The translations under genes and the position numbers were made by a program. Positions 22,596-32,722 of a stretch of 42,202 nt of DNA are shown here, piece by piece (position 1 is the stretch's first letter; each line of letters starts with the position of its first letter). The DNA comes from Chara braunii (Eukaryota; Streptophyta; Charophyceae; Charales; Characeae), in NCBI GenBank assembly GCA_003427395.1, contig BFEA01000923.1, positions 135,491-177,692 on the forward strand, given 5' to 3'. The notes below the pieces were generated by a model. That model made no database searches. It had not been told where the DNA came from and worked only from the letters and a program-made list of their open reading frames with translations.

Positions 22596-24655
22596 ATGGA
22601 GTACACACGTCGCCGATTATTTCGCGTCCAAGTGCCCGTTCAGTGTCTATGACGATAAAAGCCAGCAACGAGGGGAAAGGAAAGCAATTCAGCTCATCTA
22701 GCTCACAGAAGGGATACGAGGAAGATCGTCTGCTTGCGACGATGGACATGTAGACAGGAAGAGCCCGAGCAGAGACGAGAGATGACGAGAGGAAAGTGGT
22801 GAAGATAGTCGTGCACCTCGGCTGAGACACGGTCGTCGTCGACTAGCTTCTCTAGCTCCGCTCCGGCGCGCGCGCGTCGAGGAGGACCGACACAGCTTCG
22901 CGTCATGTGGACCCGTGTACGGGGAGAGGAAAGGTCGCAACGTGTGCTAGAAATCCGGATGCGAAGATTCGGTACTTCACCTACGCCAGGCGTGATATCT
23001 TCCTGCCCCAACCCCCTCCCCCTAATGCCCTTCTCCATAGTATGAAGCCGACGACCGGCAACCGTTTCCCAACTAGACGAAGGAAGACGATGACGTTCTA
23101 TCCGCCGGCCGACACGTTGGTTTGCAGCCATACATTAGCGTCGGATCACATGAATCGACGGTCCGCACGCCGTCATTTCGGCAGTTGGGCGAGAGCATCC
23201 TAATAAGAAGCGAGAAAGCAGAAAGACACAACGACAGGGTAGGGAAAGGGGATGGGACACTCAACTCACCAGGGAGGTGTCGAGGGATGCGACAGGGCAG
23301 CGGAGGGAAGCACGATCGTGTAAACATAACACAAACAACGATCGACAGTTTGGCGATCGACGGACAGGGCTGCCTGCCGCGGACAGATCGGACGGGGGTG
23401 GGCTTTCGGACCTGGATGGCTTCCAGGAGACAACAGTAGAGAGTCCGGTCGCAGGACCGGCGGAGGGTGTGCCTCACCGGTGGTCCCGCGAAGCCTTGCG
23501 AGAGTCCACAAGACCCGGGCCCGGTTCTCCAGCGCGAACTACCACCCCCGCTATGCTCGGTCCCCGCCTTTCCCTACTACCCTTCCCTGCCCTCCGCCCC
23601 CCTCTCGCGCACCGCCGTCGCCGCCTCGCCTCCTCAAGAGCGACGGTCCGCCGCAGCCGCCAGCAGCGACACACATTCCGCCAAAAATGAGGCCCCCTGT
23701 CAGGACGTCCCGCGCTTGCCCCGCTGACAGGCAGGCTCGGCCTTCCCCGACCAGCAGGCGCACACCCGACCAGGCGGAACGCACCGGGTCCGCAGCGGCG
23801 GGGCCGGGCGGGGACGGGCGACGTATGATGAAAGGGAAAGAGTGACGGGACAGGACTGGCGCGGACCGCCGCAAACCGGGGGCGCGCGGCCCGAGAGAAA
23901 CGGCGGCGCAGTGCTTGCGACAAACGTGGAGGTAATTCCACCGACGAAGCACGAGTCTCGCGTTGCGATCTTGCGCAAAAGCAGGGCACGAACATGGAAA
24001 GCAGACACTCGCTTCCGCGAGGAAATGCGCAGATGATGGGGAGAAGCGGGTGGGCGCGCTCTGCGCTGGTGGCAACATGGCGGGGAGATAGAAAAAGGGA
24101 AGAAACACAACAGAGGACAAGAGCGCGCGGGAGCGAAGGGGCGGAAAAAAAAACTGAAAGGCCGCCGAAAAGGTCAAGATTTCGTACAGGAATCGTGCCG
24201 CCGCTTAGGGGTCCTCAACGCGCCTCCACTGCTCTTCCCCAATAGCCGACAGACACTCACGTCCACGTCAGTGGAGAGTGCGGGCGAATCTTGTTTCAAA
24301 TGACAACCAAAGACCGCCCCGCCTCCGGGCAGCGGGCGTCATTTCACCCCGCGCTTGTCGTTCAGGCCCTCCTTCGCTCGCCAAATGCAAGAATGGCGAA
24401 TGTACATTGCCCAAGAACCTGACCGCATGCGTTCCCCCTTCTTCCAATTGCCGAGTACCGGAACGGGGTGCTCAGCTGCGGCTGTTCTGTTCATGCGTCC
24501 GTTTTGTCGTTTTCATTTTCGGATACCCGCGGACCGCTGGGCCGCGCCCGCACCGCCACCTGCTTGCGCGATTGGTACCGTCAGGTAGTGGCTCTTGAAT
24601 GGCATCGTAGGATTCATTTCATTGCACCACAACGCAGATTGGAGCATGCAGCTCA
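22593..24655 (-). promoter_or_regulatory. GC-rich 5' region of the minus-strand gene; possible leader exon
   Basis: A 2 kb stretch with high GC and frequent CG dinucleotides directly upstream of the long exon. Many overlapping ORFs on both strands are rich in Arg, Pro, Ala and Ser with no recognisable domain, as expected from composition. On the minus strand CCTG then GTGAGT (exon end 23270) is a consensus splice donor, so a non-coding leader exon could end there. No TATA box stands out. Confidence 0.4.
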
Positions 24656-24692
24656 AAGGAGAGAGAGAGAGCTAGAGAGAGATGGCCGAGAG

Positions 24693-24859
24693 GGGGCTAG
24701 GTCCCACCAGCAACGTGGATCGAACTAGGAACCTGAATCTGGATAGGTTATTGGCGGAGATGCAGAAAAGCTGATCAATCACCGTTTTCTGTATCTGTCC
24801 TCAAACGAGTCTACATTCGGGCGTTAAATCTACTCCTCTGTGCTAGTGGGACCTCGCCC
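24693..24859. mobile_element. Fold-back element, GGTCCCACC family, copy 3 (167 bp)
   Basis: Left arm GGGGCTAGGTCCCACCAGC.. to CCTGAATCTGGATAGG; right arm GTCTACATTCGGGCGTTAAA.. to GTGCTAGTGGGACC and TCGCCC. It has exactly the length of copy 2 and shares GAGATGCAGAAAAGCTGATC with copy 1. Confidence 0.78.
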
Positions 24860-25717
24860 AGGGTGAAGGCAAGCAAGAAAGGTGGGTTCTTCTGTTTGTT
24901 TAACCACCACATCAATTCCGCATGATACACTGGTCCAATCCAAATAAAATAGCAAAACTCCAAACCACAGATGATGCCAGATCTCACAGGACCAAGTCAA
25001 GGAAGTGGGCGGACGCCGGCTTCGCCAAAAGGAGGAGAGGAAAAGGGGGCTTGTTAGACACTCCTCGCGCGTCCTCGGGGCCCGAGGAGTTCTCCTTCGG
25101 GTCGTCTGAGAGAATTCCCGCCGTCGTTCCACTGAGGAGGACTCCTAGGGAGGGCCCGCGGTCAGTCGCATAATAATGTTATTGCCGCCCGCAGGGTGGG
25201 GTGGGGCGGTGGTCCATGGGTGGTTGTCCGTGTGGACGGGCGTGGTCCAGGTTCGAGTGGCAGGAAAACTCGAATCTTCGTGGCGACCCATTAAAATTAA
25301 AAACAATATCAGCACACCATCCCAGTTCGAAATTCAAAATTTGAATGATGCTGTTGGGGTGAGGGTGGTTCGTCGTGTGGCTGCGGCGGCTGGTGGAGGA
25401 CGTCAGAAAGGAAGATCCTTCCACTGCGTGTCAGCAGGGTCGGCGTTATAACTGCATGCGGCCAGGCAAGGAAGACGTCCCGCGTGAAGACGCCATCGCG
25501 GCAGTCGTTGGGCCCCGTGTGTGCGGAGAGTGGCGGACTGCGTCGTGCAGGTTGCTCCAGTGTCCTTCGTTGTGCAATCACCATCCATCTCCAATGGTCC
25601 AGTTTGCTGGTCCGGTGGAAGTTCGGCGGAGTCTGTTGCCATCGTTGACGGTGATGTCTTCGGTTCGTTTGGGAGTGATGGAGGGCAGCGGTGTCGGAGC
25701 AGATAGAGCAGAAAACC
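24860..25717. other. No gene recognised
   Basis: Overlapping ORFs of 80-160 codons on both strands have no domain I recognise. A TTTAACCACCAC word near 24899-24910 could be one end of an ACCACC MITE. G-rich and GT-rich blocks occur at 25190-25260. Confidence 0.5.
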
Positions 25718-26253
25718 TTACAAGGGTATCTGCTCGGTTTTTTCAACGTCGGACACTGTCTGACATTTTCGTTCAATTGAAGGAGTTGATGAGACTGACG
25801 TTTGTCAAAAGTTCATTCAGACTAGCCTATGACCGAGAGACTAAAACTTTTTTGAACTTTAGTTGAGACGCTTGCGTCGTCCGAAATTGATGGCAGTAGT
25901 CGGCGGCTTTTAACAGGGCCGCCGAGGCATGTGGATGTGGAAATGCTAAATTAGACCTATCCACCTAAAATAATGACGCGCGGCTGCTAGGCGGCACGAT
26001 TCAGAGCCTAACAGGGCTAAAAAGAATGGACATGTCGGGTATAGAACCACGACGTAGGAGAAATGGGTCACCTATTTTATTGGGCGGTGAGATTTGACTC
26101 CGCGCCGAGGCCCGAGGCCGGACTCGCGGCTAAAAGGTTGGCTTATCAGGCCTACCGGACTAAGCCCCTATCGGGTAGGCTGCGGGGCATCAGCCTTGAA
26201 GTAGGTGAGGCAGGATTAAGCCTGCCTAGGCCAAAAAAAGACAGCCTACTAGG

Positions 26254-26372
26254 CTGCAGTCCTCCAAATAGAAGGACTGTGGGTATAGCTCCTTTAAGGC
26301 TGTATCGCGCGGCCGAGATCGGTCGCAGGCTGTTGCAGTCCTCCAAATAGAAGAATTGCAGGTATAACTCTT
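26254..26372. repeat. Duplicated ~37-bp block
   Basis: GCAGTCCTCCAAATAGAAGRA and TATARCTC words occur at about 26254-26290 and 26335-26371, near the tRNA-like elements. Confidence 0.7.
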
Positions 26373-26381
26373 ATAACAGGA

Positions 26382-26461
26382 ACTAGCCCAGTAGGTATTG
26401 CGTTGAACTATCACCCGGGAGAGACCGGGATCGAGCCCAAACTGTGTTAGCACTGGGCTAG
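26382..26461 (+). mobile_element. tRNA-like element closed by a 10-bp stem
   Basis: CTAGCCCAGT and ACTGGGCTAG are exact complements closing an 80-base unit. Inside are a TAGCCCAGTAGG box-A-like start, a 5-bp hairpin (CCCGG/CCGGG) and GGGATCGAGCCC, resembling box B. The over-long closing stem is not that of a tRNA, so a SINE head or another structured element is more likely. Confidence 0.5.
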
Positions 26462-26499
26462 CTCCTTTTGAGGGAGCTGCCCTTTCTCTTTGAAGTGAC

Positions 26500-26552
26500 G
26501 CAGTCGATTTCGACCGCACGATCCCGAAGATCGCACGACCGAAATCGACCGC
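26500..26552. repeat. Nested inverted repeats
   Basis: GTCGATTTCG pairs with CGAAATCGAC, and between them CGATC pairs with GATCG around CCGAA, giving one extended hairpin. Confidence 0.7.
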
Positions 26553-26631
26553 AGGCGGAGCTGTTTCGGCCTACGCAAGGATAACACACATAAATCGAGA
26601 AATTGTCCAAAAATTTGTTCTCGATCCCCGA

Positions 26632-26762
26632 AGGAGATCGAACTCTGGTCTGTGTCTTTGTAGGGTGTGGCTGAAAAGCCACGAGGTTGACATGTCGTTG
26701 GCTTTAAGCCAACGAGAAAAAGAAAAAGAAAAAAAAAAATAGCAAACTGAGCTACAGGCAGA
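26632..26762 (-). mobile_element. tRNA-like element interrupted by an A-rich insert and two hairpins
   Basis: On the minus strand a CTGTAGCTCAGTTTGCTA box-A-like start (26743-26762) is separated from an AGAGTTCGATCTCC box-B-like word (26632-26645). Between them is an insert with a T-rich tract, a CGTTGGCTT/AAGCCAACG hairpin and a GTGGCT/AGCCAC hairpin closed by GAAA on the plus strand. The layout recalls the poly(A)-split copy at 5160-5320. Confidence 0.45.
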
Positions 26763-26847
26763 TTGACAGCGGCAGTGATAATCGTGGGAAGTTGACGACG
26801 ACGGAGAGGGCGACAGTGGCAGTGGTTGTTACCATGGTCCTCTTCCG

Positions 26848-28134
26848 TTGTCAGGTGGAAAGGACTGTGAGGAGAATGGAAACACAAATTCGCGCGCTAA
26901 GGAGGAAGGTGATGCAATCTACGGCTGTGGAAGGCTCGAACTCCACCTCCATCTGCGATGTCGTCGTTCAAGTGAGTTGCACCTTGGGTTACGGAGCTCT
27001 TCCCAAAGCAATGCCCAAGTTGTGGATGAAAAGAAGGACGGTTGGGACGCGAGAGGATTTGCGGCCATGCATCTATGCGATGATGCGACGGAGGATTACT
27101 TTCATGACAGGCTGTGCATGGCGTCACGTGTCTTCCGAGAGATTGTGGAAGCTCTGTCGCCCTTCCTGTAATGATGTGTGACGTTCTACAGGGAATCGTT
27201 GCAGCCTGATCAGATCGTTGTGTACGCATTGTATAGGTGGACATTGGGGGAGACATACGATAGCAACACGTGTAACTTCGGTATCGGCAGAGCATCAGGT
27301 TTGATGGCGGTGCGGGACGTGACTGCGATGTTGCTGACGGTCTACCGTGAGAAGATATCATGGTCGATGGGGGTGCGCAAGTCGGTTGTCCTTTGTGCTT
27401 TCGTTGGCAAGGGGTTCCCCAGTTGCCATGGATGCATCGGTTGCACGCATATCTACATCGACAAGTCAGGAAACGCCCCTGGCGAGGACTACTATGATCG
27501 GAAACGGCGTTTCTCGATCATTACGCAGGGTATCGCCGATCTCAACTTGCATGTGTTGGAGGTCTTTGTCGACTATCCTGGAAGTTGTCACGGCGTGAGG
27601 ATCATCCATCAATCGAGTATATGGGCGAGTGCAGAGGCTGGGGAACGTTTCACGGGACTGCCTGTGATGCTGTCATTCGACGTCCACACGAACAACTACC
27701 TGCTGAGTGACAATGATTACCCACCCTCCGAATGGATAGTTGTTCCCTATGGCTGCACTACTCATAACCCATCGGAGATGCGGTTCGACAACAACCAGAA
27801 GACCACAAGGGGGGCAGTTGAGAGGGTCTTCGACAGACTGAAGGAGATGTGGAGGTTGTTCCTGCGTTCGCACAAGACGAACATGGAGACATTGCTGCAA
27901 CAGTTTTTTGTTGTCTTCATTCTCCACAACCTATTCATCGATGCTGGCATCCCGTTTGATAACAATATGTTGTGGGAGGTGGATGCGAACGGAGTGTGCC
28001 ATCATGTGCATCTCGGAATCCAACGTTCTTTGAGGCCGGTGTGCATGGAGACTTCGACAGGAGATGCACTGATTCTGAAGGACGCACTGGCGGAGAGAAT
28101 GAGTGGTCTCTCACGACGATCGACAGGGGAGTGA
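26848..28134 (+). pseudogene. PIF/Harbinger (HARBI1-like) transposase, inactivated
   Basis: DDE-type transposase of the PIF/Harbinger superfamily (DDE_Tnp_4). In one frame: an N-terminal helical region (EDYFHDRLCM..VFREIVEALSP, from about 27090), then two adjacent stops TAA TGA at 27169-27174, then 318 further codons to the stop at 28134. Motifs, numbered from the GTG at 27178: GCIGCTHI (85-92), where the family has Asp, here Gly88; CHGV (138-140 region), where the family usually has His-Asp; LLSDNDYP with the second catalytic Asp178; RGAVERVFDRLK with Glu215; and ILHN near 248-251. The stops interrupt a region that is otherwise alignable, and the first catalytic Asp is lost, so the protein cannot be active. 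The stop codons look like C-to-T changes of CAA and CGA (inference from family memory). Three hundred codons of preserved frame imply fairly recent death. Confidence 0.88.
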
Positions 28135-29416
28135 TCGTGACGGCGGACCAGAGGTGAAGTTTGTTCACCCAATCTGTTTTGATAGTGTCGTATGTTAATC
28201 TTGTCGGATCGAGGTGCTAGATGTTCATCATTTGACGTCCTCGCCAGTGTTCTTTATCGCCTCATCATGTGGGTAGTGTGTCCCTTCTTCGTGGCAGACA
28301 TGGAGTCTTGTGTGAGCGTCGTAGGACGCCAGGAGCCACACAGTCATAAGCTGCCAATTTTTTGTTCGCAATCGTCACAGCCACGCGTCATCCGTTGGTT
28401 AGATTTTTTTGGTCGTAATAGTTTTATTCTCCATATTTCATTCCGCGCATGACATTTGACCCCTTTGTGGGCAATTCTGTTTTTTTAAGACATCCAATTC
28501 ACGAACTTCTCTTGCACACGACAATCCATTGGTGCTTTGAACGACTTATCGTGGTGTGTTTTTTTCTTCCCCAACACGTCACCCGAATTGTTATTTGGTG
28601 GTGTTCAATGTTCAAAATTTTCCTTCTCATTATGTGTTGTGGTCGAACAAGTTATGACATTGTGTTGGGGGTCGATGTGATTCCCAAGCATGCATGTGCG
28701 CTTTCTTGTTTACGTTTGTGTGTGTGTCGTCTCGACAAGTTCTCATGCAATTTAGCGTTCCGACCGCTAGTGATTTCACGTCTATTGTCGTGTGCGTGTG
28801 GATGGTGTGATGGACATCTGCAAAACAAAAAGGCATTCACTGGCCAATGCATGTGACCTCTGTGTTGTTGACAAATGAAGAGCGACATTCATTTCTCCGA
28901 CTCAGTACAAATATAATACCTTTGTGTTGTTGACAAATGAAGAGCCACGTCCATTTCTCCGACTCCATACGAACATAGCTGATCCATCATGATAAATGGA
29001 CCGTTCAACTTGAATCTAACAAATGCATGGCACATGAACACGATGACTTATTGGAACAATCACATGCACAACAAACACCGACGTAAACCACACATTACTA
29101 AGGTGGTCTTGCATGTATCACGATCGCACAAAGACCCCACGTGTGCAATTGCGAACATACTAAATTCCCGTGGTGGAAACCTCGAACACTTTATCATTGC
29201 ATTAACAATCAAAACATGGGTCTCTCTCTCTCTCTCCCCCCCCAGACATCCGTCACATATTACAAACATACCACAATCCGATCCCAACACAAAATGAGCA
29301 ACTGCGCCAGGGCAAGTGCACGGCAGCACATCCCCCCACGTCGACACGGGATGTTGACAACCCCACCGCGTGCCACGAGTTGCACAAGCACAGAGCCAAC
29401 AACCGACCGACACCCA
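28135..29416. other. Spacer between convergent transposon genes; 61-bp duplication at 28862-28977
   Basis: No protein-like ORF. GTGTTGTTGACAAATGAAG, GAGC, then CATTTCTCCGACTC occurs twice, about 60 bases apart. This tract presumably contains the 3' untranslated regions of the two convergent genes. Confidence 0.55.
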
Positions 29417-30275
29417 TCAACCACCAACTGTGTCCTTCAACATTGCACGGTCGTCCCCGACATACTCGACAACGCGACGTTCGTTATCATCTGGCGATGC
29501 CAACCGTACTTTTCTACCCCCTCCATCATCGTCCCCGCCAGCAGTTTTAATATCATTGTCCTTTGGGGGCCCAGTCCCTAGCCATTCCAGCCGTTTCGCA
29601 GCCATCGACGATGGAAGAGTGGCGTCATGGCCGAAAGTGATCCCGCAGTTCGCCTAGTCTAGGATATACAAAGGCGGTCCGCCAACGTCATGGCAGGTTT
29701 CCCCATTCTCTCCGTGATGACAGTGACTGCCTGAATGATACGGTGATGAGCATCGAACGACCGATGCATGGACGCCTCCAGTCTCGGCTTCGCAATGAGC
29801 TGGACGAACAACTTAAAGGACGCATCAAAATGGAAATGCATATCATCCCCGCTCAACCTCATGAGCCACATTGACGCCGCGAGTAGAACCTTCATAGCCT
29901 CGACGATGTTCCTTAGCTTGTCATACAAAATGCGCGGACCGTCGATCCCCTCCTCCAGACTAACGACTCTAGTGAAGGCGCCCATCTGGCACTAGCCACT
30001 ACAAGGTCGCCTCTTGGTAGCATGTCAGCTCGTCGTCCTTGTGCCTGTCCTCAATGTGCACGCTGACAAACCAAACGGGCAGCTTCATGTCCATCTCCAG
30101 TGTGATGTGGTAGACAGCGGGACTGACACATGTGCACCAGTCCTCTCCAAGCCACATGACGAGGGCAATGTCCGTCGTCATATTGTTGAGCACGTACCCG
30201 TACTCGGAGTGGTGGCCCCGTGAGCGGCTTGTGGACTTGAAGATCCACCCATGGATGACGCTGTCGGTGCGAATA
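29417..30275 (-). pseudogene. Harbinger-associated accessory protein, C-terminal part, frameshifted
   Basis: Three minus-strand frames form one broken protein. The first (30275 to 29999) reads SVIHGWIFKSTSRS, then NNMTTDIALVMWLGEDW, PVWFVSVHIEDRHKDDELTC and ends at TAG. The second (29985-29659) reads FTRVVSLEEGIDGPRILYDK, LAASMWLMRLSGDDMHFHFD and SMHRSFDAHHRIIQAVTV. The third (29605-29417) reads AKRLEWLGTGPPKDND and NERRVVEYVGDD. I associate this wording with a repeated hypothetical protein family in charophyte genomes that accompanies Harbinger transposases; in other lineages the partner is a Myb/SANT-like DNA-binding protein, but I see no Myb helix here. Non-repetitive composition and continuity across frameshifts argue for former coding. 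The upstream part is missing at 30276, exactly at the TTACAA palindrome. Confidence 0.65.
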
Positions 30276-31941
30276 CCCTTACAAGGGTATCCGCCCTGTT
30301 TTTTGCAAGTGACAGAAAATAGTTTGGTTTAGAGTTTAAGTGTTCCGCGCGAGGCGCGGCCGCGTCTGTGGTTTACGACGACAGGGGTGGTTGACTAGAA
30401 TAAAGAGTGCGTGGGCGCGCAGGTTTAAGGCGCGCGTGATTCCTTTTCTGTTGTTGATCATAAAGCCCGCCGGACATCGGTCGTTTTGTTTAATAATATT
30501 ATTTATATTTATTTACATTTAATTAAGCAGGAATTAGGGATATTTTCGGTTGATTGGTACGTTTGACCGAGGCGAGCGCGCGTGCGAGGACGGCGGCGTC
30601 AACGGCGACAGTGTGACTGCGGTAGGTCTTGGCACGTGGGGTGGCGCGAGTGGCGGCTGTGGTATAGCTTAGTAAGTCGGCGCAGACGCTGGGCGGCCGC
30701 GCGCACGACTGTAGGCAGGGGTGCGGCTCAGGCCCACTTCCCTGGCCCTGAGCGCAGTGCCGCACCGCCTCATATGGCACTCCGCGGATGTGGGTCTCAG
30801 ACTTGGGCCGAGCGCTATTAGTTACGACGTCGGACTTTCATCAGGGAGACTCAGGGATCGAGGACGAGCGACGACAATGCGGGAATATCAGAGTGGCACG
30901 AAGGGACCGTGGGGTTGAGGGCCTGTCGGGGCTATCCCCCTTGGTTTTGTCGTCGGTGGCGTTAGGGCGGGGCTAACGTTTCGTTTTTCCCGTTCGCCAC
31001 ATTTTGACGATTAAAGGTTCTAAATAATTTTTGTTGCTCATCATATTATTATTTGGCTCCGACGTTCTCTGACGCAGACGCAACGCCGGATTTGGAGGCC
31101 GTCGCGGCGGTCGAGTACATTGAGAGCGCGCCCTCGTAGGTTGACTTGTTGGGGTCTTTGCGAGGTTTTTCTACCCTGGCTGTTTGAAGTGTGGACCGAG
31201 GGGTTCAATGTGCATGCGAGCCGGTGGGTGATTAGCCCATGAGGCGGAAGAAGCCTGGGTGGCGGGAACCCTTTGCGGGTGCACCGTCCGCCCACCACGA
31301 TCTGCTGTGGGAGGTTTGAGTGTGAGTACGCCGTCGGGTCCCATAAGGTGCTAGTCCTTGCCAGGGCGGTGGCTGGGACATCACGAGGAAGGCCTATTTA
31401 CATAGGGCCTTCTCTCCACATTGGCAACTACTATCACCAAAGTACTGCACCGGGACCCACTCCGCCAGGGCATGAGCCGCAGATATGGTTGCGGGCCCAC
31501 CGCCCTCCAACTCGCCGCAGCGCTGGGGTTGGCTGACTCTGCAGGGCGGCCTGTGATACACTCCCACGGAGTAGCGGTCGAATAGGCCGGCGCTGGGCAC
31601 CCTCAGAACGGAGGTGGAAGGATAGTGCAGCGGGCGGGGCAACGGAAGAATAACGAGCGCCGAGGTAGCGGAACGGGGCAGTGGGAGTTAGTGAGTGAAC
31701 TTGGACAGGGGTCCTGCAGGTTCATGTGGGGACAAAGTGGGCAATGGTCGAGTTGAGTAGGAGTACAGCGGGCGAGCGAGGCAGGGCAGCGGCACACAGC
31801 GGGCGACGGGCGGACTGGCCGGGAGCGATGTATGCCAGCAGGGAAAGTCGGGCGGGGGGCTGATAGGGAGTGGGAATGAACCCGGGCGGGAAGGCGCGCC
31901 GGGTGCATGCGGAGATGGCGGGGAGGAGATGGCGAAGCCCG

Positions 31942-32722
31942 CCCGTCCCTTGATGAAATCGATCGGGGGAAGAGCCTACCCGGGGGTTTGTAGGCCGGGC
32001 GGGCACACTCACGATGTCAGTTTGGGGAAAATGTTAGTAGAAAGGGGGTTAGAGAAGAATGGGCATGCGCGGGCGATGGCGGGCTGCAAACTCGAGCGCG
32101 GCAGGGAAGCGAAAGCGCAACCGTTTGGGGGTGGTCTCGGGTAGGGAAGGAGTTGATCCGGGGGTTTTGCAGTTGGGCGACCCCGGATCTGAAGTTAGAT
32201 TAGCGAAAGGGTTAGTGAGGTAGATGGTTAGCGAGAAAAGTTGTGCGTGAGGCTATGGCAGAAGTGAAGAAGGACGGAGGGAGAAAGTCTTGATTTCGTT
32301 CGTTCCTTGATGAAAATGAACGAACGAAGATGTTATCCCGTGGTTTTGGCCCCGGGCGAGTTGAATGGTATGGTTAGAGAGGAATAAAAGTTAGTAGGGT
32401 TGGAGTTAGGGGTGAGAGTGAATCTGGACGGGAGAAGGTGCCAGATGCACGCGCGACTGGGTTGAAGGTGGCTGAGAAGGGGGCCGGGCGAGCGCAGTCG
32501 GGTGAGCGTAACTCGCTCGATCCTCACCAGGATCCAGCAAGGGAAGAGCCGTTTTGGGGGTTCTGATGGAGGGCGAGCATAGTGGTATAGTTAGTTTTAA
32601 TGATAAATTAGTAGAATAGCGGGTTAGTGAGAAACAAGCAGCGCGGGGAGACGGCGGAGGCAACTGTGGTAGGAGTAACAACTATGCAACTCGTCCGTCT
32701 CTCAACAAAAACGGGCGAGTGG
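31942..32722. repeat. Five ~170-220-bp modules, each with a hairpin and a C/G-rich box
   Basis: Hairpins: 31942-31967 (CCCG/CGGG around CTTGATGAAAT), 31974-31995 (GCCTAC/GTAGGC around CCGGGGGTTT), 32155-32189 (GATCCGGGG/CCCCGGATC), 32295-32328 (11-bp TTCGTTCGTTC stem, 12-base loop CTTGATGAAAAT), 32519-32534 (GATCCT/AGGATC) and 32690-32719 (CTCGTCCGT/ACGGGCGAG, 12-base loop). They are followed by recurring words: GGAAGAG or GAAGATG, CCGGGGGTTT-like, GGGCGAGC-like and TTAGTAG..GGGTTAGTGAG. Stem sequences differ between modules while pairing persists. Confidence 0.65.

Larger units (their letters stand above)
25718..30284. mobile_element. Degenerate PIF/Harbinger-type DNA transposon (provisional limits)
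   Basis: The unit holds a plus-strand transposase pseudogene and convergent minus-strand accessory fragments, the usual two-gene arrangement of PIF/Harbinger elements. Provisional ends: TTACAA at 25718-25723 followed by GGGTATCTGC, and GCGAATACCC followed by TTACAA at 30279-30284; the inner sequences are imperfect inverted repeats (GGGTAT then YYGC). PIF/Harbinger elements normally duplicate a 3-bp TWA target, and TTA lies inside the repeated hexamer. Against these limits, the right end falls inside the accessory reading frame. The left sequence also recurs in the same orientation at 30279-30304, so that end may belong to a second element. Confidence 0.45.

Noticed and set aside
22018-22830. 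ORFs spanning the N run
   Set aside because: They consist of dinucleotide repeats plus unknown bases.
23474-24177. Overlapping 170-208-codon minus-strand ORFs
   Set aside because: GC-rich region with several frames open together and Arg/Pro/Ser-rich translations; no domain and no preferred frame.
25309-25866. Overlapping ORFs of about 160 codons on both strands
   Set aside because: Neither shows a recognisable motif, and the minus-strand frame starts inside the element-end sequence at 25718.
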